Assembly: GCA_013339685.2 (NCBI GenBank)
Contig: CM023482.1
Coordinates: 77,649,768 to 77,713,767, forward strand
DNA length: 64,000 nucleotides
Source: Hyalomma asiaticum
Taxonomy: Eukaryota; Arthropoda; Arachnida; Ixodida; Ixodidae
Direction of reading: 5' to 3'
Position 1 is the stretch's first letter; every line of letters starts with the position of its first letter. This document shows, one piece after another, positions 48,528-60,301 of this stretch. The notes below the pieces were generated by a model. That model was not told the origin of the DNA. It saw nothing but the letters and a program-made list of their open reading frames with translations, and searched no databases. A program made the position numbers and the translations under genes.

Positions 48528-49426
48528 GTGAGCACAATGGCTGCAGCGTTTAACTTCCCCACGTGTGTTGCGACACTAAACGTGCGTGGCCTCAGAAATG
48601 TGAGGCGTCAACGGTAGTTACGCAATGTGCTCTTGCAGCAACACGTTGACGTGGCTGCCGTGCAAGAGACTAAGATTTCGTCTACTGGTGATATAGAGAG
48701 TGCACTGGAAAATTTTACAGATTGTGACGTGTGCATTAGCCAATCACAAGGGGCTTGCACTCGATGCTTCTTGTTAATTAGAAAGCAGCATAATCACTCT
48801 TTGACCTCGCTACGTGTTGATGGAGAAGGCTGCCTTATATGTTGTGACAATTCTTTTCATTCCCGCCATTGGAAGTTTATTTGTGTCTATGCTCCCACAA
48901 AAGTCAATTATAGGAAACTTTTCTTCCTTTCTTTAGCGCCGCTGCTAAATACCGAAAAGGATTTGATAGTTTTGGGGGACTTTAATAGTGTTTGTGACAC
49001 CAGAGATCACTCGTACATAACCAATCATTATAATGCGAGTGTTTACTCACTTCAGCAAATGATGAATGACAATGATCTAATAGACGTAGGAGCATACGCG
49101 CCTTCCTCGGTGAGTTACACGCACTTCCAAGGCGTCTCTCATTGAAAAAAATAGAGGAGGCACTGACCGTGTTTATATCTCCATAAACCTCTGGTCTCAC
49201 ATTCACAACTATGTCGTGAAGCCTGTATTTTTCACAGACCATTGTTTAATAGTTGTTTCATGGGGCCCGCGAAAATTCGGCAAGTTACCTCCAAATTGAG
49301 ACTTATGGAAGCTTAAAATACGGCTCTTGCGCGAAGAAACTTTTGTTTAGAAAGTCAAAGAATTGATACTTGAAATGACACAGTGTCGACAGCTTCCAAT
49401 CCTTGCTCGCTGGGAATTGTTCAAAG

Positions 49427-49511
49427 AGAGGAGGAGGAGGAGGGAAGGAGAAAACAGAAAGGCAGGGAGGTTAACCAGAAAGGTGTCCGGTTGGCTACCC
49501 TACACTGGGGG
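49427..49511 (-). mobile_element. 85-bp LINE tail inserted in the Tx1-like LINE
   Basis: The sequence matches the TC-ended LINE 3' tail on the minus strand (GGCAGGGAGGTTAACCAGAA, GGCTACCCTACACTGGGG). It is flanked by GTTCAAAG (49419-49426) and GTTAAAAG (49512-49519), a probable 8-bp duplication with one change. Removing it makes the ORF2 frame read WELFK directly into AKLLVFHAR. Confidence 0.72.
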
Positions 49512-49895
49512 GTTAAAAGCGAAGCTATTAGTATTTCATGCGAGATAGCTCAGAGAAAAAGGGCCGAAAGACGTTATCTTCATGACTTGCTTCATAAGTT
49601 GCACGCCTTTGAAAGCCAGCAACCCGGGCAGTACGTTGACGAGATAAATGTAGTCCGAGCACAGATGCAGAAGCACGATACGGAAGCGTGCAGAGGGGCA
49701 AGGGCGCGTTCACGTGCTTCTCGTTTCATTGACGGGGAACCCACGAAAAAAGCTCTTGGCGATGAAAAGCGATATGCACTTTCCAAAGAAATACTGGAAA
49801 ATCGAATCACATGGTGCTGTGTGCACCGAGACGACGCAGATTACACATCGACGATTACAGATTACAGACGACGCACATGTATACATTACGGACGT

Positions 49896-50294
49896 TAACT
49901 GGTGCTCTTTCATGCCTCAACGATTTTTTTTTTTAGTCACCTATAAGTTTCACTGAACTTGAAATATATCGCCATGCCTTTCACGCTTCTCATTTCCGTA
50001 ACTCACTTTTGCGTCGCTGTATTATGTTTTCGTGTACGTAACTTCTCTTTAAGTAGATTACGCTTTGTAAACTTTGTTTTTGTATGTATGACTGAGTTTT
50101 TTATAGGAGTGCAAGTTGCTTCCTAGATTTCAAATTCCTGTTGTTTATATATTGTATTGGAATACTGTGCACTGTTACAAACTGCGGAGGGACAGGCGCC
50201 TTTGTCAGGCTTGATTGCCTTTAGCCCCTGCTCCTGCAGTGAGCTGTGAAACATGCTTACTGTTAATAAAGATCTTCTTCCTGTGAAAAAAAAA
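49896..50294 (+). mobile_element. Poly(A)-tailed retrocopy inside the LINE
   Basis: Flanked by ATTACGGACGT (49885-49895) and ATTACGGCCGT (50295-50305), a 10/11 target duplication. It contains AATAAA at 50265-50270, and a run of A begins 16 bp later (50286), as in a processed transcript end. The interior is AT-rich with no frame, so it looks like the 3' untranslated part of a message or of another retroelement. Removing it joins ITDDAHVYIT to AVFEDHYRNLF in one frame. Confidence 0.78.
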
Positions 50295-52600
50295 ATTACG
50301 GCCGTATTTGAAGACCACTACAGAAACCTGTTTACAGCGGCTAGACGTCTTAGTGATTATGAAGAAAAAGCAGATCAATTGATTGCCCTTATGCCACACT
50401 TACAAGATGGTGATCGACTCATCGTGGATGGGCCCATAAGCAAGGAAGAAATAAATGTGCTATCGGAGCTCCACAGAGAAACAAAACACATCGCCCAGAC
50501 GGTCTCAGTGCGGAATTTTATGTGGTATTCGAAGAAATGCTTCTACCTTTTATTGAACTGCTTTTTAAAGAGGCCTATGAACGTGGTGAACTACCTAATT
50601 CTTTCTATCAGGGCTATACAACCCTAATTCCGAAAAGTACCTACAGCGAAGCCCCAAAAAGAGTAAATGGATATAGGCCGATATCCCTATGTAATGTCGA
50701 TTATAAAATATTTTCCAAAGTACTCACAAATAGGTTGCAGATTATAATCACTAAACTAGTAGGGGATCACCAAACATGTGGAATACGAGGTCGATCTATA
50801 CAGACGAATGTACATATAGCACGGTCAGTTCTTGAGTGTATTGAAGGAAGTGTCGATCAAGTAGCTCTTCTTCAGATTGACCTTGCAAAGGCCTTTGATA
50901 AGGTACAGCACGATTTTTTATTCCGGCTATTGCGTCACCTACGGCTAGGCGATGCATTGTACGAGGGCATAGTACATTGTTATAAAAGGTGCACAACAAG
51001 GTTAATTGTAAATCGCACTCTGTCTGACATAATCCAGGTGAATTCATCCGTACGTCAGGGGTGTCCGCTGTCCCCTTTACTTTTTGCCATATATATGGAA
51101 CCGTTTTGTCTGACTGTACTTTTTAATTCTAGCATTAGAGGACACAGGTATGAAGTTGAGGAAATTAATGTTTTAGCTTATGCGGATGTCATTGCCTTCT
51201 TTTGCACCGATAAACCTAGTGTTCAGGAAGCTATAGATACCACATTGCGTTTTTGCGACATTGCGGGAGCTAGCATTAATTTTGAAAAAAAAATAGAGGA
51301 TTTTGGATAGGCATGTGGGCTTCAACTCCCTCAGTGTTTGCGAATGTTCATTGGAACGAAGCTCCACTTAGGTACCTTGGGGTACCTCTCGATAATTACC
51401 GTAATAGTAGTCCTCATTGGACGGCTGCCATAAGTACTATACGTCGAAAAGTAGCTAATTGGCAGGGTCGAGACATTTCTATTTTTGCTAGAGCTAAAGC
51501 ATGCAGTGTATTTCTAGCGTCAAAACTAATTTGTGTCCTGCGGGTGTTGCACTGCTCCCGTGTCCATTTACAGGCATTTCATAGAATATTCGCTTGTTTC
51601 ATTTGGCGTTCATCTTGGGAAGCTATGAGAAGAGACAATCTTTTCCTACCGCTCGATAAGGGGGGCCTCAATCTTGTGCATTTGTTTGTGCGACAGTTGG
51701 TACTTCGCTTCTTTTACCTCAAAGATGTTTGTCATCCACTTCTACTAGCCGTTCTTAGGACCCGCATTGCTTATCACCTTCCTTTTCTTTTTGTAACGAC
51801 AAACACTCCTGAAGAATCGCGGCTGTGGGGCTTTTTGAAAGAAATTGTCCACACACTCCGTTTTTTAAAAGCTAGATTCACATTAGAGTACTTATATACT
51901 GTCGATAGAACAACGCTGTCTGCTGCACTCGTGAACGGCCTTTTCTCTGAGCCTGTTTACCGAATGCCATATTTGTCTTTATCTGGACATGATGTGTTTT
52001 TCCGTGTACGTCAAATGTGTATATCACTCGCTGCGAAAACGTTTTTCTTCAAGATACATACGGGTACTTTACCTGTGAAGACCTGGCTTAATGAAAAAGG
52101 AATACATGTACCTTAGTCAGTAAACTGTAGACCTTGCAGTCAGCCTGAGACAATTGAACATTGTTTTATTCTTTGTCAAGATGCATTTCATTTCTGGGAC
52201 ATTCTCAAGCGAACGATTAGAAAGGACTTCCCCTCACACCTCACGGTATTAGGTTCCTCCCGTTCAGGAAGAGCAGCAGTAATACACCGTATGATATGGT
52301 CATGTTGCTAGGACTTTATGCCCTCTGGAGGAGCCGCATGATTGACAGGCATGCTGAACCAACTCGCTCGACGAAGTCTGTGTTCCGAGAAGAGGTTGCC
52401 CAAGTACGCAGTGTGGTTGAGACTTTTGATCCTGTTCCGGACTGGCTTCCACTTCTGGACTCTTGTGTCTGTTTACCTGACTTTGGAAGAGTCTATAAGC
52501 TTAAATGTGCAAAGTGGGTTTTTTTTATACTAGGGTGTAATTAATATGTGTACAGTTTAAACCCACTTACTGAAATACTTCTATGCAATAGAAAAAAAAA

Positions 52601-52904
52601 CGGGCGTAGCTCAGTGGTAGAAAGCTCGACTGCCACGCGGAGGGTGTGGGTTCGAATCCATGCAGAGTACGTGGGTTTGAATCCTCCTCGGTCCTGGTTA
52701 TATTTTCTCAAAATTTGCGCGATAGCGGTTACGGACACCGGCGGCGGCGGCGGCGGCGGACAACTACGGCACCAAAAACGGCCCTTGTTGTGATCTCATA
52801 ACAGCTTGGCGTCGTTCTCGGGAAAATGACGCCAAAAGACTCTCTAGGATGTGCAGTCGTACAGATTTGCACGTTACAATACCGCAGTAATTATGGCGCA
52901 GTGA
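52601..52904 (+). mobile_element. tRNA-Gly-derived SINE head and flank
   Basis: GCGTAGCTCAGTGGTAGAAA has a tRNA A box. CTCGACTGCCACGC gives an anticodon loop with GCC, and GGGTTCGAATCC is the B box, all as in tRNA-Gly(GCC). The B box is duplicated (GGGTTTGAATCC at 52673). The flank continues GATAGCGGTTACGGACACCG, (GGC)n and TGATCTCATAACAGCTT, the repeat seen in the palindrome. It is a SINE head rather than a tRNA gene: the acceptor stem does not pair and no CCA-proximal half follows. Confidence 0.75.
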
Positions 52905-54771
52905 GACTTGCCTGGGCGTCGTGTGTTAGGCGCAGGGGCAGGGGGAGGGGGGGGGTGGGGGTGGCCGAGAACAGAAGCATGAGAGATAATTTAGCTGTTC
53001 ACACAGGATATATTAAAGCCTGACCCGATTTTCGAGGTAGGCGCACACAAAGAGTTGTCCGTATCGCTAGATTGTGCATAGCCGGAATTGGCGAGACTAC
53101 AAGAGCTCCTGCAGTACGGTGCACATAAATATTCTCTTTCTGTTTGGACGAGCGGCCTGTGCCGAATAAGGCAAAAAGAAAAACGAAAAAAAAAAGAAGA
53201 AGGAATGGTATGCCGACGACATGAGTTAATGTTCCATCGGAAGGCTGTCGAAGCGCTCTTTCGCTTCTCGCTATCCACCCGCCATCTTCCAAGCTCTGTT
53301 TCCTTAGAGCAGCGCTACGTAGCAAATTCAGAACTCGCGTCTGGTTAATCTCACTGCCTTCCCCTTTTCTCTTTTTCTCTCACTACATTAATTAAAGAAA
53401 ATAATTAATCGGGCGATGCAGGGACACATTATATCGAATAACAATGGAAAATAGACACAAATTCACTGCTGTTGACTTTTGGCTTAACTGCAGCGTGAGG
53501 CAGAGCGTCATAGATTCTTCTTCAGCGAGTCCAAAGTTCGCATCAAGGGGACCAATAAAAGCAACCTGACCTTGAATTTCTCACAATGACACTGGCTTCA
53601 CGTAGCCATACCCACAGTTTACAGTGGCCTATAGGTCTATCGCTCAACCTTAAATAGTCGAAACGAAAAGCGATGGAATCACGCCGCACTGTTTCTCAAA
53701 GATCGAAGCTCAACGTAAAACTTTACAGTGCCATTTATATCGATCTTGAAAGCATGCCCAGGCGAGCTAAGGGAACAAAAATGAGGCACTGCAGGTTTCG
53801 CAGTGAGAGTGGTGGGGGACAGTAGAGAAGATAGTAATGACGGCAGGAAGAGGGCCCTCCAGTGCCTGCCGTCTACGGGATTGTTACTTTGGTAATGGCT
53901 TAATAATCACAAATAAGAAAAGCCCTACCCAGATGACAGTGCCATTTCTCATTGTCGATTCAACCTACTATGCTCTCAAAACCTTCTGTGAGGCACGGCC
54001 AGCTAGATCGGCTTTGATTTCGTCTACAGAGCAGCCCTTTATCGTCCTTAGATATGCGTTGCGCCGACTTTACAAACTTTTTCTGCGTCAGCAAGGTTTG
54101 TTTGGCAGCCTATAATGGCTGTTCTCGCTTAACGTACTGTCGTAGTCGTGGGTTAGAGCATCTCCATTTTTGAACAAACGCGGCCAAGGACATTGCGGAT
54201 ACCAAGATGCTATTTCTATGTAATGTAGTTGACCACGTACTTATCAAACGATGTACTAGTATATTCATATGAATAATGCAGCCATTGCGCCCCTGTTTTC
54301 AGAGTTTGAAGGACTCGTTATCAGCTGTAGGTAAAAGCGTTGTTGTAAACAGGCTACTCCGAAAAATGTTTATGTTTACCGAATGTTCTGTCTTCTACTT
54401 CTTTTTTCCGTCGTGAAGGCACCTTGACCACTGCAACACTGCAAGCGTATATTAAAAAAAAACAGCAAAAAAAAACGCGAACATGCATGCTCTCAACTCA
54501 GTATAACTCCAACGAAAGCCACTCTCTCCGTTATATGGGCAACAAAACTATATACATGTGGGCGACAGCCTTCAGGTACACGACCGCGGTTTCGCTATGA
54601 GCATACTGCATAGGAACACCTAAACAAGCACAAACAAAAATGAAAGAAAAGTACTATAGAGATATAAGACCATATAGAGCAGCTTTATGCAGGAAACATG
54701 ACGTGGTGTAAGCTGAAGGCCGCCTTAAGTAGTAAGGTGCCCTGTCCTTGATGTGGCCGCGATCTGATATG

Positions 54772-54860
54772 TAGAGAGAGAGAGAGTGAGAAAGGGAGAG
54801 GAAAGACAGCGAGGTTAACCAGAACAGATCTCCCATTGGCTTGCCTGTACTGGGGAAGGG
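54772..54860 (-). repeat. TC-ended LINE 3' tail (arm B1)
   Basis: (GA)n then GAGGTTAACCAGAACAG and CTGTACTGGGGAAGGG, the mirror of 43810-43906. Confidence 0.7.
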
Positions 54861-54997
54861 AAAAGAGCAATAAAAGAGGGAAAGGAGAAAAGAGAGTTTA
54901 GGGACACAATTTTGTATGTAATGCTAAGAGAAACCATGAGGGCAACACTTGCGTCCACATTTTCTCGTATCACCCTTTTGTCAGTTTTTCGTAGCAA

Positions 54998-55160
54998 ATG
55001 ATTGATTGATTTCTGAGGTTTTACGTCCCAAAACCAGCTCTGATTATGAGAGACGCCGTAGTGGAGATCTCCGGAAGTTTCGACCACCTGGGGTTCTTTA
55101 ACGTGCACTGACATCGCACAGCACACGGGCCTCAGCATTTCGCCTCCATCGAAATGCAGC
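54998..55160 (-). mobile_element. Ruka-like SINE, head-less (arm B1)
   Basis: Mirror of 43516-43668, ending at CATCGAAATGCAGCAAAGAA with the same truncation point. Confidence 0.88.
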
Positions 55161-55789
55161 AAAGAAGAAGGGCAAAGAAGGGTAAGGAAGAAAGTGAAAT
55201 AAACGACGTCTGTGGGTCAGCCAAATGCGAGTTTCCGGTATGCTTCTCTACACTGCAGTGGTGCAATGGCGGCTGAGAAGAAACAAAGAAATACTTTCCA
55301 ATTATACAGGCGACCACGAAGGTCCATGGACCACAACATGTTCTGTAGCGCTTGCTATGTTGGGACGCGAAGTCCTGTCGTCAACGCAGCAACTTTATGC
55401 ACTGGCTTTCACGAATGTTTTACTAATGTTAATGCAATGTATGGCGAAATCTTTACACTGCTGTCTTATTCAGAGGCACTGAAAATTCTTATTAGACTTT
55501 TCTTTTTCCTTTTTCTTATGCGCAAGACAGAGAATTGGAGGTGTCATCGCTGAACTAAGCAGTTCACTTTGCTTAAGATTACTAGCAGGTTGTATGTGAA
55601 GTGCAGGCAATGTTTTGGAACTAGTTACCACCTTAATTGGCAGTGTATTAACCAGAAAGGTCATTCGGGGCCCCAAAAGCAGGTTTTACAAAGTACGCAT
55701 AATTTATTCCCGTGCCCTGGCAAAGTAATCTAGAAAACTCACATAGGCCTCCCGTACAGTGGGATATTATGTCCACTGCCCCCGCGGAC

Positions 55790-56001
55790 TAACATGTTTG
55801 TGTATAGAAACATAGTCTACCAACTTACTACATACCACCGCCTTCACGCATTTCACTGCGCCCAGGCCATCCACTACTGTCCCCATTGCTGTACATTACT
55901 TTCTCTTTGTGCCATAATTTTTCCATCGAACAGCTAAATTCTGGAACAACCTTACCCACCACATCACTGCTGCTACAGCCTTATCTGCCTTCATAGAGTA
56001 A
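55790..56001 (+). pseudogene. LINE C-terminal fragment (arm B1)
   Basis: Mirror of 42670-42890. An indel near 55920 shifts the frame before the WNNL motif, so this copy is more damaged than that in arm A. Confidence 0.35.
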
Positions 56002-57074
56002 GTCTGAAGAGTTACATTGTGGACAGCTCCTGCAGTTTGTCTTGTGCGGCCACAGCATCCACTAAATCAGACAATTCTCCCTCGTCCTACGTAGTCAATT
56101 ACCGCCTTTTGACGTGTTTCGTTGAAAGAAGAGCAGGAGCTTTCCATATGTATTCTGAAATTTGAAACCAAATTGTAAAGCTTCTGCCTCGTTCAGCGGA
56201 ATTATATTTGGGTGACACGCTCACAGGAGTCTTACACGCTCACAGGGGTCTTCACGACTAACAGACCGCGTTTTCTTGCTATGTGCAAAATCTGTTGAAG
56301 GGCCCCTTTACAAAAGATGAACAGCGAGAGCGATCGACACCCTCGCTTTTGTCAAAACGGTTCCTCTCTTTTTCTCCTTTGGTCAGAAACAAGAAATCAA
56401 GATTCGAGATGTATCTCTATATTTCAAGCCATAATTCTTAAATGCAAACCCCGATCGGTCAACGAGCTTGCCGCGCTTACTTAACCTTCCAGCGTTTAAC
56501 TTCACCGAGTGATAAGTTTCTCCGTCTTCCTCTTTAAATCCTATATTGTCCCGCGCAATGCCTCGCTGCTGCCCTTCTAGAAACACAAACACATGAAAAG
56601 CGTCCTGAAGTAGAGCTTGTTTTGGTTTAGCAGGTACCTCCATGAACGCCCGAAAAAATAATGCGCATATTAACGTGCGCGCGTGCTGCAGTGCCTGACT
56701 GAAGTAACTGAGTTCCGCCGCGGCTTTGCACGCGTATTGTTCCCGGCGTGCATCACGACTTTGTTATCAAAGAAAAGCTGCGAAATTTTGCATTCGGAGA
56801 GGGCTTCGTAATGTACGGCGCTGCTGGTGCTTAGAAGACGTACATCGGGCCGTAGTTACCTCACGGCCAGCTTAACCTGAATAACGTGCTTCACTGTATC
56901 GTGTTTTGTGCATAGGCATGTGTGCAGTGGCAGAGCCCACCCAAAAGACGATATCTTCGCAAGGTCCTGCAGCCTGCAATGACGCATCACAAGTTCTGAC
57001 ATCCGGTGCTCAAATGCATTTGTTTTCAAACAACTCAAAGGAAAGTACCTAAACACACCGGTCTTTTTAAAGCC

Positions 57075-57078
57075 AGGT

Positions 57079-57148
<70 letters not shown>
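57075..57148. repeat. (TTTA)n microsatellite (arm B1)
   Basis: Counterpart of 41549-41607, several units longer. Confidence 0.95.
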
Positions 57149-57150
<2 letters not shown>

Positions 57151-57299
57151 GTAAAATATAGTGCGACGCTCGGCGCGATTCTGCCACACTCTTCTTGTCA
57201 TGTAGAGGGCGATCTCGTGGGGGTCCTTGTTGGTGACAGCTGAAATTTGCAGAACAAAGGAAGCCAAAACCGCGCCTCGTCATGCTCATTGTCGCTATT

Positions 57300-57530
57300 T
57301 CACGCGGCGGTGTAGTGACTATGGCACTCGGCGGCCGATCCAAAGGTCATGGGATTGAATCCCAGCCGCGGCGGCTTCATTTCGATGAAGGCGAAATGTG
57401 GAGGCCCGTGTACTGTGCGACATCAGTGAACTTAAAAAAAAAAAAACCCGCGGCTGGCCGACCCACAGCCTTTTACTACGGCGCCTCCTATAATATCATG
57501 GTTTCGGGACGTAAAACTCCAGCAATTAAA
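57300..57530 (+). mobile_element. Ruka-like SINE (arm B1)
   Basis: Mirror of 41163-41392, with a longer A run (57433-57445) in the middle. Confidence 0.85.
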
Positions 57531-58755
57531 TCATTACCTCTAAATGTACGAAAGAAGAAATAAGCCCTCACGCTCAGCATAATAACTCACGGTGAGGTCC
57601 TGAACAAATTTTAACGTTAGGTGTAAAGCCACACGAAAGTTTCTGCCGAGGAGAAGCCACGCTTTTATACCGACTATGGTTGGGCGTCGCTTTCACAAAG
57701 GCATATGCGTTCCGCATAGGAATGGAAAATGAAAAAGAAAGGAATGCTAAACCGACGACAAGTGTTACCGTTCCATCGGAAGGCTGTGGAAGCGCTCTTT
57801 CGCTTCTCGCTATCCACCCGCCATCTTCCAAGCTCTGTTTCCTTAGAGCAGCGCTACGTAGCAAATTCAGAACTCGCGTCTGGTTAATCTCACTGCCTTC
57901 CCCGTTTCTCTTTTACTCTCACTACTTAATTAAAGAAAATAATTAATCGGGCGATGCAGGGACACATTATATCGAATAACAATGGAAAATAGATACAAAT
58001 TCACTGCTGTTGACTTTTGGCTTAACTGCAGCGTGAGGCAGAGCGTCATAGATTCTTCTTCAGCGAGTCCAAAGTTCGCATCAAGGGGAGCAATAAAAGC
58101 AACCTGACCTTGACTTTCTCACAATGAAACTGGCTTCACGTAGCCATACCCACAGTTTACAGTGGCCTATAGTTCTATCGCTCAACCTTAAATCGTCGAA
58201 ACGAAAAGCGATGGAATCACGCCGCACTGTTTCTCAAAGATCGAAGCTCAACGTAAAACTTTACAGTGCCATTTATATCGATCTTGAAAGCATGCCCAGG
58301 CGAGCTAAGGGAACAAAAATTAGGCACTGCAGGTTTCGCAGTGAGAGTGGTGGGGGACAGTAGAGAAGATAGTAATGACGGCAGGAAGAGGGCCCTCCAG
58401 TGCCTGCCGTCTACGGGATTGTTACTTTGGTAATGGCTTAATGATCACAAATAAGAAAATGCCCTACCCAGATGACAGTGCCATTTCTCATTGTCGATTC
58501 AACCTACTATGCTCTCAAAAACTTCTGTGAGGTACGGCCAGCTAGATCGGCTTTGATTTCGTCTACAGAGCAGCCCTTTATTGCCCTTAGATACGCGTTC
58601 CGCCGACTTTAGAAACATTTTCTGCGTCAGCAAGGTTTGTTTGGCAACCTATAATGGCTGTTCTCGCTTAACGTACTGTCGTAGTCGTGGGTTAGAGCTT
58701 CTCCATTTTTTAACAAACGCGTCCAAGGACATTGCGGATACCAAGCCAGTAACGG

Positions 58756-59521
58756 TTAAAGGGACCGACAACTGACTAGAACCTGCGATTAGATTCTGGC
58801 GGAAATGAAAAAAACCATGAATTATGGTGACATATTCAAGCATACTTAATGGGGTTTGAGTAGAATTTGTATTTTCAAAATGCGTTTGAAAATCACAAAT
58901 TACGGGTATGTCGCGCAGCGTAGCCGTAGAGGCTTCGTACTGCTATATGGAGTCTCCGGTTTGGTGTGCGTAGTCAGATGCTTTCATACGCACCATAATT
59001 AGTGCTCAAAGTTAAAGCACGCATATTATTAAGCATTCCCGCTCTGTTCTGTGCTGCCCACGAGGTACGAAACAAATAAGTTGACACTGCATGAGAAACG
59101 GCGCTGCCTTCGCGGCGCAACCGTGGAACGGTCGCTGAAGGCTGCGACGCATGTGCGCGCCGTTTTTCTCTCGTATCTGCGAAACCGGTACAGGAGTGTA
59201 CAGCGCGAATTCGCGAGTGAGATCACAAGTCATAGTAACATATAGGCTTGATAAACACAACATTGATTTCTTTATATTTAGGGCTTCACTAGTTTCCTTT
59301 TTCCATTGCCGCCTTATAATCGCTATCGCCCTCACCTCTCACTGTTTGCAACTCTGTGGCCTGTAAAGACTCCATAGTCGCCGCAGATGAAAAATTCAGA
59401 TTTTACATGTTTCGCGGCGTTTTCGGCGTTACTGCTGGGTGATTAGGTACTCTGACCGGATAAGTTTTCGATTGCACTGATGAAAGCAGGTAACACAAAA
59501 ATTGGTTGTCGGTCCCATTAA
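58756..59521. mobile_element. TTAA-flanked TIR element in B2
   Basis: TTAA (58756-58759) is followed by AGGGACCGACAAC (58760-58772). GTTGTCGGTCCCA (59505-59517) is followed by TTAA (59518-59521). The inverted repeats match at 12 of 13 bases. The 740-bp interior has only short frames. Arms A and B1 lack the segment, but the flanks there (ACCAAGATGCTATTTCTATG) do not contain TTAA. The element therefore came in with a little extra flanking DNA or after another rearrangement. Confidence 0.65.
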
Positions 59522-60079
59522 TATGTGAATTCTATGTAATGTAGTTGACCTCTCACTTATCAAACGATGTACTTGTACATCCATATGAGTAATGCTGCCA
59601 TTGCGCTCCTGTTTTCAGAGGGTTTGGAGGACTCGTTATCAGCTGCAGGTAAAAGCGTTGTTGTAAACAGGGTACTCCGAAAAATGATTATGTTTACCAA
59701 ATGTTCTTTCTTCTACTTTTTTTTTTCCGTCGTGAAGGCACGTTGACCACTGCAACACTGAAAGCGTCTATTAAATAAAAAACAAAAAACGCAAACATGC
59801 ATGCTCTCAACGCAGTATACCCTTAGCGAAAGCCACTCTCTCCGTTATATGGGCAACAAAGCTAGATGCGGGCGACAGCCTTCAGGTGCACGACCACGGT
59901 TTCGCTATGAGCATACTGCATAGGAACACCTAAACAAGCACAAACAAAAATGAAAGAAATGTGCTATACTGATATAAAAGACCATATAGAGCAGCTTTAT
60001 ACAGGAAACATGGTGTGGTGTAAGATGACGGCAGCCTTTAGTAAGGTGCCCTGTCCTTGATGTGGGCGCGACCTTGTAT

Positions 60080-60175
60080 GGAGAGAGAGAAAGAGAAAGG
60101 GAGTGGAAAGACAGGGAGTTTAAGCAGAGTAGATCTCTGGTTCGCTACCCTGTTCTGGGGAAGGGGAAAGGGCAA
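60080..60175 (-). repeat. TC-ended LINE 3' tail (B2)
   Basis: (GA)n, ACAGGGAGTTTAAGCAGAGT and CTACCCTGTTCTGGGGAAGG, more diverged than the arm A and B1 copies. Confidence 0.55.
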
Positions 60176-60301
60176 TGAAACAGGGGAAAGGTGAGAAGAG
60201 AGTCTAGGTAGACAATCTTGTATGCATCGCTAGAAGAAACCATTAGGGCAACACTTGTGGCCATATTTAATCCTATCACTCTTTTTTCAGTTTTCGTAGC
60301 A

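Larger units (their letters stand above)
48537..52544 (+). pseudogene. LINE ORF2: endonuclease and reverse transcriptase, dead
   Basis: The start ATG at 48537 opens TLNVRGLRN, the N box of an APE endonuclease. An in-frame TAG at 48615 kills it. QETKISS near 48670, IVLGDFNSV near 48975 and FTDHCLIVV near 49235 are further endonuclease motifs, the last in a shifted frame after 49145. A central region (RAERRYLHDLL, TKKALGDEKRYALSKE) resembles L1/Tx1 linkers. The reverse transcriptase (about 50300-51300) shows NGYRPISLCNVDYKIFSKVL, IDLAKAFDKV with its aspartate, and SSVRQGCPLSPLLFAIY. It then has LAYADVIAFF, where the second catalytic aspartate of YADD is valine. The C-terminal part (51313-52116 and beyond) ends with a CRPCSQPETIEHCFILC zinc box. 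Clade assignment is by motif memory. Confidence 0.72.
48435..52600 (+). mobile_element. Tx1/L1-like LINE at a tRNA-Gly-like site
   Basis: The 4.17-kb element runs from CAGCGTCCTC at 48435 to the A-rich tail AATAGAAAAAAAAA at 52588-52600. The left flank is GCAAGCACAGGC and the right flank CGGGCGTAGCTCAGTGG. Other copies of the host repeat read GCAAGCACAGGCGTAGCTC without interruption (for example 62921-62939). The element thus sits within the first bases of the tRNA-like head, with a possible 5-bp duplication (CAGGC/CGGGC). It is 5'-truncated within ORF1; ORF2 carries nonsense and frameshift changes plus two nested insertions. It is inactive. Confidence 0.75.
52905..57722 (-). repeat. Inverted duplication, arm B1
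   Basis: Reverse complement of arm A, shorter mainly because the SINE at 43946-44192 is absent. At 57722 the homology stops inside the LINE codons for IGM and the sequence jumps to the start of B2. Confidence 0.85.

Noticed and set aside
52602..52690. Functional tRNA-Gly(GCC) gene
   Set aside because: A and B boxes are good, but the acceptor and T-stem 3' half do not pair, the B box is duplicated, and the same head recurs with a common SINE-like flank.
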